Positions 17,354-25,583 of a DNA stretch of 56,946 bases are shown here, piece by piece (positions within the stretch are counted from its first letter, which is position 1; each line of letters begins with the position of its first letter). The notes under the pieces are model-generated. The model saw nothing but the letters and a program-made list of their open reading frames with translations. It had not been told where the DNA came from and made no database searches. The translations under genes were made by a program, and so were the position numbers. Source of the DNA: Aneurinibacillus tyrosinisolvens. Lineage in GTDB: Bacteria > Bacillota > Bacilli > Aneurinibacillales > Aneurinibacillaceae. Location: assembly GCF_001015055.1 (NCBI RefSeq), contig NZ_BBWZ01000031.1:1-56946 (forward strand), read 5' to 3'.

Positions 17354-17901
17354 CCTGTTTGCACCTCCTCGCTTGCGATTCGGCGCTGAACAACAGGCTC
17401 GCTTGCGACGATCTGTCCATCACGAAATCGAACCACACGTTTCGCATATTCAGCAATCTCCGGTTCATGTGTAACTAAAATCACTGTTTTTCCTTCATTA
17501 TTTAATCTCTGAAAAATATCCATAATTTCAATGCTTGTTTTTGTATCTAACGCGCCCGTAGGCTCATCCGCTAATAAAATAACTGGATTGTTTATACGTT
17601 CTTTTGACATATTGTCTGGCATAACAAAAATCGCTTTGTACCCTTTAGCAGCCGCGTTCATGGCAAGACCAATGCCGGTGTTTCCACTTGTCGGTTCAAT
17701 GATGGTATCACCCGGTTGAATTAAACCCTGCTCTTCTGCAACTGCGATTAGATTATAAGCCGCGCGATCCTTTACACTACCTGAAGGATTAAACATCTCT
17801 AATTTTACAAATACATCCGCAGCTCCTTCTGGAACAATACGACGCAAATGAACAACAGGGGTTTTTCCTACCAATTGTGTAATATTCTGATATACGTTCA
17901 T
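17350..17901 (-). pseudogene. Chimera: cysteine synthase N-terminus fused to ABC ATPase C-terminus
   Basis: The frame starts at 17901 after AGGAGG as a normal cysteine synthase: [19 protein letters not shown], the PLP lysine in [11 protein letters not shown], substrate loop TSGNTG, and [11 protein letters not shown]. At about residue 102 it switches in frame to [20 protein letters not shown], the Walker B, D-loop and H-loop (VILVTHEPE) of a MacB-type ATPase. The catalytic half of CysK and the Walker A half of the ATPase are both missing. A single deletion with AAC/AAT microhomology explains it. Neither activity is expected. Confidence 0.85.
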
Positions 17902-17929
17902 GACATCCTCCTGGTGATATCTCGTTATG

Positions 17930-18502
17930 TTAAGAATGTGATGCCCAAGAAACAAAACGTTTCTTAAGTGGTTTTAATAATATAAATTCAAAAAACATGG
18001 CTAATACCCCAATCGTAATAATTCCTACCATGACAAGTGAGGAATTACCGATCTGTCCAGTTGAAGCAATGAGCCAACCAATCCCTTCATTGCCCCCAAT
18101 CATTTTCACCAAAATCGGGAAAAATGCAGCAAGCACAATGACCGCAATCATGGGAGCATTCCCTAAATCAAGCATTAAAATCAAAAGAGGCGCCCATGCC
18201 ATCGGTGGTGTTGCTTGAAAAAACATAACCATCGGACTCAAAAATTTACGAAATGGTTCACTTACACCCGCCAAGGTGCCTATCAAAAAGGCACTTGCTG
18301 CTGCAATAGCAAATCCAATGGCAAGGCGGTATAGACTGACCCCGATATGATGATAAAATTCAAAGGAAATCAATTGCTTTTGCATTTCCTTAAAAACTAC
18401 CAAAGGACCTGGAAAAATAAGGGCGGTATAACGACTCGAAATGACCATCCATACCAGAATAATAAAAGGGATGGACAAAATACCCCCTTTAAATTGCTTC
18501 AT
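17930..18502 (-). pseudogene. SsuC/TauC-type ABC permease with internal deletion
   Basis: 190 residues where about 250 are usual. The N-terminal helices are normal (IPFIILVWMVIS, IGVSLYRLAIGFAIAAASAFLIGTLAG, PPMAWAPLLILMLDLG). After FFPILVKMIGGNEGI the sequence goes straight to the last helix region (GWLIASTGQIGNSSLVMVGIITIGVLAMFF). About 60 residues, including most of the EAA loop that docks the ATPase, are gone. The frame is kept, so it could still be translated, but coupling is unlikely. Nitrate/sulfonate/taurine-type import in a sulfur-regulated operon. Confidence 0.75.
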
Positions 18503-18513
18503 ATCTTACCACC

Positions 18514-18959
18514 TTACATCAGTGGAACATTAAATGCTTTGGCAAGAATGTCAGCTGCTTGCTTTTTATCTTGCTCAACAAACTTAATCGAATCACGGTG
18601 TCCTTGTGTAAATTTCTTTACTGCACCCGGATGTTGTTGTAAAAATTCACTGCGTGCAACGACAATAATCGCTGGATCCGGCAATTCTTTTCTTCTCGGC
18701 AATGATAGCAATGGACAGCAACATTCCCACCAGTCGGTTTTATAAATCCTGCAACCACATTTAACAGCGTACTCTTCCCACAACCACTGGCACCAATAAT
18801 GCTGATAAATTCACCTTTTTCAACAGATAATGTGATCCCTTTCAATATTTCTTTATTTCCATCATAAGAAAGAGACAGATTATTAATCTGTAAAATAGAA
18901 GGTGATGTAATGGCATAAGCCTGATGAGTAGAAGTATTTTCTTTCACTGTGTTTTCCAT
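18514..18959 (-). pseudogene. Chimera: SsuB-type ATPase N-terminus joined to substrate-binding protein C-terminus
   Basis: From the ATG at 18959 (GAGGGGGG upstream) the frame encodes an ABC ATPase start: LSYDGNKEILKGITL, Walker A GASGCGKST, then VAGFIKPTGGNVAV. At about 18725 the similarity ends. In another frame the C-terminal part of an SsuA/TauA-like binding protein follows (LPDPAIIVVARSEFLQQHPGAVKKFTQGHRDSIKFVEQDKKQAADILAKAFNVPLM, stop at 18514). The Q-loop, signature and Walker B parts, and most of the binding protein, have been lost. Confidence 0.75.
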
Positions 18960-19051
18960 ATTACCCCCCTCTATTCCTAATAACGGTACAGGAATATTTA
19001 ATTTCCCTCCTGTTTACAGCAGGGAAATCCTGGCCCTGTAACCCAAACAAT

Positions 19052-19083
19052 AAAACCCCCCCTTCTGAAACAGAAGAGGAGGT
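19052..19083 (-). terminator. Riboswitch-controlled terminator
   Basis: Minus-strand stem CCTCCTCTTCTG / CAGAAGGGGGGG followed by TTTTATTG, directly downstream of the SAM aptamer. It is the expression platform of that riboswitch. Confidence 0.8.
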
Positions 19084-19102
19084 ATAATAATCAATTTCCA
19101 TC

Positions 19103-19205
19103 TTCTTATCCGCCAGAAAACCTTTCTGCTGGAAGTAGCACCTTGTATATACCTACAGGTTGCTGAGATTTCATTGGACCAGAACCCTCAATCTCTCTTG
19201 ATAAG
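19103..19205 (-). ncRNA. SAM-I (S-box) riboswitch aptamer
   Basis: The minus strand contains the S-box hallmarks in order: CTTATCAAGAG, a GGGTTCTGGTCC kink-turn/P2 region, AATGAAATCTCAGCAACC, AAGGTGCTACTTCCAGCAG, and a closing strand GGATAAGAAG that pairs with the first. SAM binding favours the terminator at 19052-19083. It controls the downstream sulfur ABC operon, which fits methionine or cysteine supply. Confidence 0.93.
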
Positions 19206-19336
19206 AATTAATTTAGTATTAAATTATTTATAATAGTAAACTCATTATTTCTAGCTGTCAATTTTATGTGAAAGGTAGGGATAGAAACCATAAATAACTA
19301 CAAATAAATCAAATTGACAACCCAAGGCATCGAGTT

Positions 19337-19720
19337 TTATCGAATCAATTCAAAGGATTCTGTCACTTGGATACTGTCTTTAACGGATTGCACCATGGCA
19401 CAGTTTTTCCGAGTTAGTTCCAAAACTCTCTCCATCTTTTCCACTGGGATGTTTTCCCCTTTAATAATAAAATGCAAATGAATTTTTTCAACCCGGTTCG
19501 CTTCTTTTTCATTTCTTTCTACATTTGCAGTCACTTTAATATCGTCATATGGAATACGCATTTTTTCCAGTACTTTTCTTAATACACCCCCACTGCATAC
19601 TGCAACGGAAGACACCAATAATTGGTAGGGGCGGAATCCATAATTTTCGTCTCCCGAAATATGTAGTTCACCATATGAAAAATTTGTCGCAAATCCGTTT
19701 TCTTTCATATTAAATTCCAT
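19337..19720 (-). CDS. OsmC-family protein
   Basis: 127 residues from the ATG at 19720 with AAGGAG upstream. YQLLVSSVAVCSGGVLRKVLEKMRIPYDDIKV and RKNCAMVQSVKDSIQV give the two conserved cysteines of the OsmC/YhfA fold. OsmC proteins reduce organic peroxides or handle persulfide-type thiols. Its place next to a sulfur exporter and persulfide genes favours the latter. Usual family length. Confidence 0.88.
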   Translation of the reverse strand: MEFNMKENGFATNFSYGELHISGDENYGFRPYQLLVSSVAVCSGGVLRKVLEKMRIPYDDIKVTANVERNEKEANRVEKIHLHFIIKGENIPVEKMERVLELTRKNCAMVQSVKDSIQVTESFELIR

Positions 19721-19935
19721 AATTTTATTTACTCCTTTTTCATCACATAAGTTCAACTATGGCTATTGCCTTGCCTTAATACCAAGCAAGACCTAAGTTT
19801 TCTACTAATCATAGCAATACTTTTTATAGATGTCACTATTACATCATGCAGAATAATATAGATGACAGCCAAGGTTTTATATAAACACCAAATCAAACCA
19901 TTTCCTTTCCCATTCGCTCTTATAGTCTCCTTTTT

Positions 19936-20100
19936 ATGCCGGCTTATGCTTTAGGACTTGGAGTCACCATTACATTTTTTATTTGTGCCTACTGTATAGT
20001 GAAACTACTTTTATTTTGTGTTTATTTTTCCATTCTACGCACAAACAAGAAATTTACTTTTACCAAGTTAAAATGTTATTTATATTCATCCCATTTATAA
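19936..20100 (+). pseudogene. Membrane-protein fragment, possibly CcdA-like
   Basis: Plus-strand frame reading MPAYALGLGVTITFFICAYCIVKLLLF, which resembles a transmembrane segment of CcdA-type thiol-redox proteins (AYxLGLGxxxxF). No ribosome site and no upstream continuation. The rest of 19721-19935 shows no gene. Weak call. Confidence 0.2.
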
Positions 20101-20104
20101 CTCT

Positions 20105-20902
20105 TTACCCCAAAATATCAATCCATATCTTTATGGCGGTTAAACTAATTAATAAGGCTAATACGATCCTTAAACCTTTAGCACTGATACGGCGACTTAG
20201 ATACGAACCGATGGGGGAACCAATAAGACTTCCTACAATCGCGTAAAATGTTGCCCAAACAGGGATATGATCAGCAGTCAATTTCCCAACAATACCAGCT
20301 GCCGCCGAGATAAACACGATGGCTAAAGAGGATGCAATGGTTACCCTGGTAGGGATTTTAAGTACCGTTAGCATAATGGGAATTAAAATAAAAGCTCCCC
20401 CTGCACCCACAATTCCAGAAACCACCCCTACCAGAAAGGCAGAAACAGAAGCGATCCATTTATTGAAAGGAATGTCATTTATCTCATTGTCTTCCCGGGA
20501 GCCACGGTTTGGAATGAGCATTAAAATAACAGCAACAATAGCAAGCATTCCATAAATAATATTAATGAGATAACTCGGTAAAAGTGCAGAAACCCATCCA
20601 CCTAATAAGCTTCCAAATAAAATACTTCCTCCCATAACTAGAACGAGTTTTTTATGAACAAGGGAATTGCCACTCTGTTTTTGTTTACGAAAAGCAAGGA
20701 CCCCGGCTAGGGATGCAAAGAAAACTTGAAACATGCTGATCGACGAGACTTCTTTAGGCGTAAATTCAGTTACCTGAAACCAATGGGGTACATATAATAA
20801 TAAAGGATAATTAATGATGCCGCCGCCTATACCAAGCAAACCTGAAAAAAACGAGCCGACAAGTCCAATAAATAGCATCACAATACGCTCTAATAATGCC
20901 AT
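20105..20902 (-). CDS. Sulfite exporter TauE/SafE (TSUP) family protein
   Basis: 265 residues from the ATG at 20902. Seven to eight hydrophobic helices with the duplicated TSUP motifs (FFSGLLGIGGGIINYPLLL in the first half, GVVSGIVGAGGAFILIPIML in the second). It exports sulfite, thiosulfate or sulfonates across the membrane. It follows the persulfide dioxygenase genes, whose product is sulfite, so sulfite efflux is the likely role. Confidence 0.92.
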   Translation of the reverse strand: MALLERIVMLFIGLVGSFFSGLLGIGGGIINYPLLLYVPHWFQVTEFTPKEVSSISMFQVFFASLAGVLAFRKQKQSGNSLVHKKLVLVMGGSILFGSLLGGWVSALLPSYLINIIYGMLAIVAVILMLIPNRGSREDNEINDIPFNKWIASVSAFLVGVVSGIVGAGGAFILIPIMLTVLKIPTRVTIASSLAIVFISAAAGIVGKLTADHIPVWATFYAIVGSLIGSPIGSYLSRRISAKGLRIVLALLISLTAIKIWIDILG

Positions 20903-20956
20903 AAGGGCTACCCCTTTCCACAAATTAGAAAAATCTTCCTAGCTGAAAAAAATACA

Positions 20957-20986
20957 TTGTATAAAGATCAAAAAGTAGAGTATAAT
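20957..20986 (+). promoter_or_regulatory. Sigma-A-type promoter of the zinc-ribbon gene
   Basis: TTGTAT and TATAAT boxes 18 nt apart, ending 36 nt before the ATG at 21022. Confidence 0.6.
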
Positions 20987-21021
20987 ACCAAGTAAACAAA
21001 TGCGAATTTAAGGAGGTATTT

Positions 21022-21186
21022 ATGCTCCGTTCACTAAAGAAATTATTTACTGATGATTGCCCTGAGTGCAACCAATCTTTGGAATATAGTAGCAATCATC
21101 TTTATTATACTAAATCCTGCCCCAATGGGCATTTTTCAGAAGAAACCTATCCTCATCTTGGGGTAAGTATTATCTATAAAAATTAA
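21022..21186 (+). CDS. Small zinc-ribbon protein
   Basis: 54 residues with AAGGAGG 6 nt before the ATG. It contains CPEC (residues 13-16) and CPNGH (about 34-38), a Cys4 or Cys3His zinc-ribbon pair. A promoter lies upstream and a terminator downstream, so it is a complete stand-alone unit set against the surrounding minus-strand sulfur genes. Function unknown. Confidence 0.65.
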   Translation: MLRSLKKLFTDDCPECNQSLEYSSNHLYYTKSCPNGHFSEETYPHLGVSIIYKN

Positions 21187-21287
21187 CAAAAGAAATTCAA
21201 GCACCCCAAACAATGGGGTGCTTGGTTATTTACAATCAGCATTGGGCAAGCAAGCCCTTTCGCATCAAGTACCTTATCACTTTTCAT
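21183..21287 (-). pseudogene. TusA-family gene remnant
   Basis: TAAGGAGG and an ATG at 21287 start a normal TusA (MKSDKVLDAKGLACPM, with the active CPxP cysteine region). After CPM the sequence leaves the family (LIVNNQAPHC...) and reads through the terminator hairpin of the opposing zinc-ribbon gene to a stop. About 58 C-terminal residues are lost. Confidence 0.75.
21198..21224 (+). terminator. Terminator of the zinc-ribbon gene
   Basis: AAGCACCCCA / TGGGGTGCTT stem, 5-nt loop, followed by GGTTATTT. Confidence 0.7.
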
Positions 21288-21306
21288 ATTTGCTCCTCCT
21301 TACTTA

Positions 21307-22455
21307 TCATTTATCGTGTATAGCACAGCGGTTGGGCCCGATTTCCATTTCGCGCTGTTCCTCTTCGCTTGGGTCCAGTTTCCCCATATTGGTTTGGCGA
21401 ATTTCCTGGTATGCATTAGGTTGGGGAGGTAAGTTTTCCGTGACAGCTTTTCTAAAAGCAGTCTCATCAGGAATATTAAGTCCAGGATTTTGTTGATAAA
21501 GGTCCCCTAAGCTTGCTGACACTTTTCCATCTTCACCTAATTCATTAATATTACCGAAATGCGCAGGAAAGACTTCAAGGTCTTTGGACAGTGAGGCGTA
21601 CAAGTTGTAAAGGGTATTTCTTAAATCTCCAACCCAGTCTTCTGCCTTTCCTGCCAAATCCGGGCGACCAATGGAGCTAACAAACAAGATATCTCCGGTT
21701 AAAAGATAACGTTCATCCACAATTAACGATGTACTTCCAATGGTATGCCCTGGCGAATAAATCGGATAAATTTTCACTTGGGTATTTCCCACCGTAATTT
21801 CATGACCTTCTTCAAGCTTGTCAAAGGCAAAGGTCACCTCGGTTGCATCTTTAGGGGGAAGCCAGTACGAGGCTCCTACTTTCTCTGCAAGTTTTCTACC
21901 GCCGGAAATGTGATCCGCATGAAGATGGGTGTCAATCGTATGCTTAATTTTTGCATTGTGCTGTTCGGCAAAGGATTCATACGCATCCATCATTCGCATG
22001 GTGTCCACAATGGCTGCCTCTCCATTCGACAGGATTACATAAGATAAACAGCCTTTACCAATCCGTACAAATTGGTAGATTTCTCCGCCATCCTTTAAAT
22101 CCCCAACTTTAACAGGCTCTAGGTGCTCGCTCCATGCCTTCATTCCACCTTGAAGGTAATAAACGTTCCCCCTGCCCGCTTCGGCAATTTGCTCAGCTAT
22201 GAATACGGAGGAACCCTCTTTCGCACAAACCACAAGGAGTTTTTTATCCGCTGGGATTTTTTCTAAAGCTGGATCAACACCATCTAATAAATCAAAGTAG
22301 GGAATGTTAATAATTTCAATACTTTCCCCTTCGATTTTCCAATTGTCAAAATCACTCTCATTACGAACATCAAGGATAAACAATTCCTCTTTATTTAAAA
22401 CAATCCGAGTCAATTCCCCGGCGGACATCCCTTTTATTTCATTGTTATCTGCCAT
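21307..22455 (-). CDS. Rhodanese-MBL fold persulfide dioxygenase
   Basis: 382 residues with GGGGAG before the ATG. Residues 1-110 form a rhodanese domain with its catalytic cysteine in [11 protein letters not shown]. From about 118 a metallo-beta-lactamase fold of the ETHE1 type follows (metal motif [11 protein letters not shown], then [15 protein letters not shown] and PAHFG). Persulfide dioxygenases oxidise glutathione or bacillithiol persulfide to sulfite, and the rhodanese half can pass sulfane sulfur to thiosulfate. The domain order is rhodanese first, unlike CstB, which has MBL first. Confidence 0.88.
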   Translation of the reverse strand: MADNNEIKGMSAGELTRIVLNKEELFILDVRNESDFDNWKIEGESIEIINIPYFDLLDGVDPALEKIPADKKLLVVCAKEGSSVFIAEQIAEAGRGNVYYLQGGMKAWSEHLEPVKVGDLKDGGEIYQFVRIGKGCLSYVILSNGEAAIVDTMRMMDAYESFAEQHNAKIKHTIDTHLHADHISGGRKLAEKVGASYWLPPKDATEVTFAFDKLEEGHEITVGNTQVKIYPIYSPGHTIGSTSLIVDERYLLTGDILFVSSIGRPDLAGKAEDWVGDLRNTLYNLYASLSKDLEVFPAHFGNINELGEDGKVSASLGDLYQQNPGLNIPDETAFRKAVTENLPPQPNAYQEIRQTNMGKLDPSEEEQREMEIGPNRCAIHDK

Positions 22456-22477
22456 GAATCATTCTCCCCTTTTCTCT

Positions 22478-22558
22478 TTAGAAAGTCGCAATATTGAACA
22501 CTTTATAGGCATCAAACAAACTTCCGTTACTTGCAATAATCGCTACTTTTGTGCTCAT
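22478..22558 (-). pseudogene. DsrE-family gene remnant
   Basis: AAGGAGG and ATG at 22558 start MSTKVAIIASNGSLFDAYKVFNIAT, the N-terminus of a DsrE/DsrF-like sulfur-transfer protein, then a stop after 26 residues. The next gene's ribosome site follows at once, so the body of the gene seems removed by a deletion. Confidence 0.7.
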
Positions 22559-22579
22559 TTCGATTTCCTCCTTGGTTAG

Positions 22580-23149
22580 TTAATCTTTTTCGATGTTTCC
22601 TTTCCACTCTGACATCCCAGGTAGTACATTTTTTACACGTTGGAATCCCTTTTCACTTAATAACTGAGATGCTAAATCGCTACGGGTTCCTGTACGACAA
22701 ATCACGTGTATTTCTTCTTCTGGGTTCAGTTCGTGGATGCGTTTTTCTAATTCACCTAAAGGAATGGATTTTGCACCCGGAATCCGACCGAAAGTGTATT
22801 CAGCAGGCTCACGAACATCCACTACGGTGATGTTTTCATTTCCCTCAAGTTTTTGTTGCAGCTCTTCATTTTGAATCGTATGCGGATATTTCGTTTCTTC
22901 TTTTGTTTCCCCTGGATTCGCCTTTCGAAGGTAGTGTTTTAAAACATCTCCCTCTTCTCTTGTACCTAAATATTGATGTCCCGTGTTTTTTGCCCAACCT
23001 TGAATATCAGCCAGGGAACCTCTATCGGTAGCCTGCAATTCTAAGACTTGTCCAGGCTCGATTCCATCCATGGCTTTTTTTGTTTTTACAATGGGCATCG
23101 GACAAGCAAGCCCCTTGGCATCAACCGTTTTATCTACTGTGATTTGCAT
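22580..23149 (-). CDS. TusA-rhodanese fusion sulfurtransferase (CstA-like)
   Basis: 189 residues. The N-terminal TusA domain (VDAKGLACPMPIVKTKKAMDG) carries the sulfur-accepting cysteine of CPMP. From about residue 95 a rhodanese domain follows with the active loop CRTGTRS. The layout is that of CstA, which takes sulfur from persulfides and shuttles it between carriers. A CstR-type operator lies about 130 bp upstream. Confidence 0.88.
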   Translation of the reverse strand: MQITVDKTVDAKGLACPMPIVKTKKAMDGIEPGQVLELQATDRGSLADIQGWAKNTGHQYLGTREEGDVLKHYLRKANPGETKEETKYPHTIQNEELQQKLEGNENITVVDVREPAEYTFGRIPGAKSIPLGELEKRIHELNPEEEIHVICRTGTRSDLASQLLSEKGFQRVKNVLPGMSEWKGNIEKD

Positions 23150-23281
23150 ATTCTCCCCGCCTTTACTCTGTTTTTGTTTGACCCTTCCAATTCAACATCC
23201 CGCCGGTCATATTCTTTAGCCGTGAGTGACCAAATCCAGAAAGGTATTCACATGCTTTTTTCACATCTATATTTCACACAT

Positions 23282-23297
23282 ATACCCCTATAGGTAT
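23282..23297. promoter_or_regulatory. CstR-type operator 1
   Basis: ATACCCCTATAGGTAT, palindromic, upstream of the TusA-rhodanese gene. One of six matching sites in 23.2-25.0 kb. Confidence 0.7.
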
Positions 23298-23330
23298 TGA
23301 GTAAACCAAAAAAATAATGTGCTGAATCTG

Positions 23331-23813
23331 TTAAATAAATAAATTGACTTGTCCCTCTTCTGCATCAGCTAGATAAGCAGCGACACCTGCATACACAATA
23401 TCATCCAGCAACTCCTCTTCTTGCAATCCAAGAAGGTCCATGGTCATGGTACATGCTACAAGTTTAATCTCCTGTTCCTGTGCCATTTTAATTAATTGGG
23501 GAAGCGTCAGAGCGTTGTGCTTTTTGATGACATGTTTAATCATTTGTGGACCCATTCCTGCAAAGTTCATTTTTGAAAGTGCCATTTTATCTGCACCACG
23601 AGGCATCATTTTCCCAAATATCTTTTCAAGGAATCCCTTTTTTACAGGGACCAATTCATCTTTACGCAAGGCATTTAATCCCCAAAAGGTGTGAAAAATC
23701 GTTACCCCATGATCGTAGGCTGCTGCACCGTTTGCGATAATGTAGGCTGCCATTGCCTTATCATAATCACCGCTAAACAAAATAATGTTTGTTTTTTTCT
23801 TATCTTGACTCAC
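23331..23813 (-). CDS. DsrE/DsrF/DrsH-like sulfur-transfer protein
   Basis: 160 residues starting MSQDKKKTNIILFSGDYDKAMAAYIIANGAA, the DsrE2/DrsH fold. VTIFHTFWGLNALRK and the cysteine in LVACTMTMDLLG mark the family's conserved active region. These proteins carry persulfide sulfur with TusA and rhodanese partners. A CstR-type operator lies 20 bp before the start. Confidence 0.85.
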   Translation of the reverse strand: MSQDKKKTNIILFSGDYDKAMAAYIIANGAAAYDHGVTIFHTFWGLNALRKDELVPVKKGFLEKIFGKMMPRGADKMALSKMNFAGMGPQMIKHVIKKHNALTLPQLIKMAQEQEIKLVACTMTMDLLGLQEEELLDDIVYAGVAAYLADAEEGQVNLFI

Positions 23814-23832
23814 CTTGTATTCTCCCCTTTAT

Positions 23833-23848
23833 ATACCCTAGTAGGTAT
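23833..23848. promoter_or_regulatory. CstR-type operator 2
   Basis: ATACCCTAGTAGGTAT directly upstream of the DsrE-like gene. Confidence 0.7.
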
Positions 23849-23877
23849 TAATAAAAATAAATTTTTTAAAGATGTTT

Positions 23878-24105
23878 TTATCCTTTTTTAATCCAAAATG
23901 TAAATACTCCGCCTTCTTCTTTAAAATCTAACAGCTCATGTCCGCCAGATTTCGCCCATGCAGTAAGGTCACTTTTTGCACCTTTATCTGTCGTCTGTAC
24001 TTCTAACACTTGACCCGATGTTAATCCATCTATTGCTTTTTTTGTTTTTACGATGGGCATCGGACAGGCTAAGCCTTTTGCATCTACAATTTTGTCAACA
24101 TTCAT
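23878..24105 (-). CDS. TusA-family sulfur carrier
   Basis: 75 residues, full TusA length. VDAKGLACPMPIVKTKKAIDGL has the CPxP active cysteine at residue 14, and the C-terminus (GHELLDFKEEGGVFTFWIKKG) completes the two-layer fold. It closely resembles the TusA half of the 22580-23149 protein and the remnant at 21287, so this locus has had TusA duplications. Two operators lie upstream. Confidence 0.9.
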   Translation of the reverse strand: MNVDKIVDAKGLACPMPIVKTKKAIDGLTSGQVLEVQTTDKGAKSDLTAWAKSGGHELLDFKEEGGVFTFWIKKG

Positions 24106-24130
24106 TCAAATACCTCCATCACTTTCACCT

Positions 24131-24146
24131 ATACCCGTATAGGTAT
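24131..24146. promoter_or_regulatory. CstR-type operator 3
   Basis: ATACCCGTATAGGTAT, 26 bp upstream of the tusA start. Confidence 0.7.
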
Positions 24147-24207
24147 TAAATGTATTAAAAAACTTTTTAATCAATACTTTACACTTGTTACTTAACCTTC
24201 ATCCAAA

Positions 24208-24223
24208 ATACCCTCAGGGGTAT
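24208..24223. promoter_or_regulatory. CstR-type operator 4
   Basis: ATACCCTCAGGGGTAT followed by a TATAATA element, upstream of tusA. Confidence 0.7.
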
Positions 24224-24273
24224 AATATAGGATAAATAAAAATTTGTCTGGCTAGAAAATTAATGGCTGTTAT

Positions 24274-24534
24274 TTATCTGCTTTTTACAAGCAAATTAAC
24301 TGCTTCTTTAATCAGTTGTTCTGTGTCCTCGCCTTTTTCAATTTGCTCCCGAATACATTGTTCAAGGTTCGAACTGACAATGACACCAATTGTACGATCA
24401 ATTGCGCTACGTGCAGCTGATAATTGGGTCACAAGATCTCTACAGTCTTTCCCTTGTTCCATCATGCTTAAGATACCTCTGACTTGTCCTTCAATCCGCT
24501 TCAACCTATTTTTCATTTGCTCATTATATTCCAT
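24274..24534 (-). CDS. cstR: CstR (CsoR-family persulfide-sensing repressor)
   Basis: 86 residues of the CsoR/RcnR all-helical fold (MKNRLKRIEGQVRGILSMMEQGKDCRDLVTQLSAARSAIDRTIG). Cysteines 31 and 60 are present. The copper-binding histidine that CsoR has four residues before the second cysteine is replaced by Asn56, the mark of CstR, which forms di- or trisulfide links between the two cysteines on sulfide stress and then leaves DNA. Overlaps the upstream rhodanese gene by 11 nt. It probably binds all six ATACCC-N4-GGGTAT-like sites here. Confidence 0.85.
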   Translation of the reverse strand: MEYNEQMKNRLKRIEGQVRGILSMMEQGKDCRDLVTQLSAARSAIDRTIGVIVSSNLEQCIREQIEKGEDTEQLIKEAVNLLVKSR

Positions 24535-24919
24535 TCATAACTCCTCCTTCCATACAGCATTTATTTAAAAACTGTTGTTTATTGTCCCCAATGAATGAAT
24601 ATCCTACAACATGGAATCCCTTCCGACGAAGAAATCGAATCCCTGTATTTTTTGACATTTCATCCGCAACAAGGATGATGATATCGTGATTCTTAATCGT
24701 ACGATAATGTCTTTTCAAATAAGCAGACGGTAAATTATACGCTTCATTTATAGGCTCTTTTGCCGCCTCATTATAATCCCTCAAATCGAGTAATACGAGA
24801 TTTTTATCTAATACCACGTTGCCCATGTTAATGCAACGTACACCTCGAATTGAAACATATCGTTTATAAAACATATTCACCATTGTGATTGCTATTATAA
24901 GGGTTAGGAAGTACAGCAT
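24524..24919 (-). CDS. Membrane-anchored rhodanese-like protein lacking the active cysteine
   Basis: 131 residues from the ATG at 24919 (AGGTG at good distance; a GTG three codons earlier is possible). An N-terminal helix (LYFLTLIIAITMVNMFYKRY) is followed by a rhodanese domain (VVLDKNLVLLDLRDYNEA). The active-site loop reads ILVADEMSKN with no cysteine, so ordinary sulfur transfer is unlikely. Two cysteines lie at the C-terminus (NKCCMEGG). First gene of the unit with cstR, behind two operators. Confidence 0.75.
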   Translation of the reverse strand: MLYFLTLIIAITMVNMFYKRYVSIRGVRCINMGNVVLDKNLVLLDLRDYNEAAKEPINEAYNLPSAYLKRHYRTIKNHDIIILVADEMSKNTGIRFLRRKGFHVVGYSFIGDNKQQFLNKCCMEGGVMNGI

Positions 24920-24939
24920 GCTCCTCACCTCTTCTTTCT

Positions 24940-24955
24940 ATACCCCAGGGTGTAT
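24940..24955. promoter_or_regulatory. CstR-type operator 5
   Basis: ATACCCCAGGGTGTAT upstream of the rhodanese-cstR unit. Confidence 0.7.
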
Positions 24956-24969
24956 TATAATCCGATTGT

Positions 24970-24985
24970 ATACTCCCAGGGGTAT
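24970..24985. promoter_or_regulatory. CstR-type operator 6
   Basis: ATACTCCCAGGGGTAT, 14 bp from operator 5. The pair implies autoregulation of cstR. Confidence 0.65.
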
Positions 24986-25142
24986 AATGTCAAATACCTA
25001 AATATAAGTAATTACTAAAAAGAAGTAGAAGATTTTTTTACAAAGCGTGAAATTGAAACCTTTTTTCTAGAAATACGTAATAAAACAATAACAAAAAATT
25101 AATTTCTGTCGGAAAAATAACAGAGAAGGAGAGATAAATATT

Positions 25143-25580
25143 ATGAGAAAATTGATGTTACTATTTTTAATTCTTTCATCCATGATGTTGAGTGCGTGTT
25201 CTTTAATAGAAGGAGCAAATAACTCATTAGAATATGTAAATCAAGCTACGGAACACATAAATAAATTGAGTAATTTTGCTGAACAAGCACCGCAAATGAT
25301 GAAAGATGCCGCTTTGAATCCAGAAGCAAAGCAGGAACTTGAAAATCAATTAAACGGATTAAAAAAGGAAATCGAACAATTTAATCTGATAAGTCCCCCT
25401 TCGATTGCAAAAGATATTCATCAACAATTGGTAGACAAAAATGAAGTATTGTTACAAGAGATAAATAAAGTGGTAGAAAACGGTCACCTAGCACTCGATA
25501 AACTTGAAAATTCACAGCTAGTTAATACAATTAATGATATAACAGGTTTAATTGATCGAATTAAAAATCTAGGGTTGTAA
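25143..25580 (+). CDS. Small lipoprotein, DUF6376-like
   Basis: 145 residues with GAAGGAGAG upstream. The signal peptide ends in a lipobox (MMLSAC, cysteine at residue 19). The mature part is helical (NNSLEYVNQATEHINKLSNFAEQAPQMMKDAA), the pattern of DUF6376 lipoproteins of bacilli. Outer face of the membrane; function unknown. Ends in a clear terminator. Confidence 0.8.
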   Translation: MRKLMLLFLILSSMMLSACSLIEGANNSLEYVNQATEHINKLSNFAEQAPQMMKDAALNPEAKQELENQLNGLKKEIEQFNLISPPSIAKDIHQQLVDKNEVLLQEINKVVENGHLALDKLENSQLVNTINDITGLIDRIKNLGL

Positions 25581-25583
25581 GTG

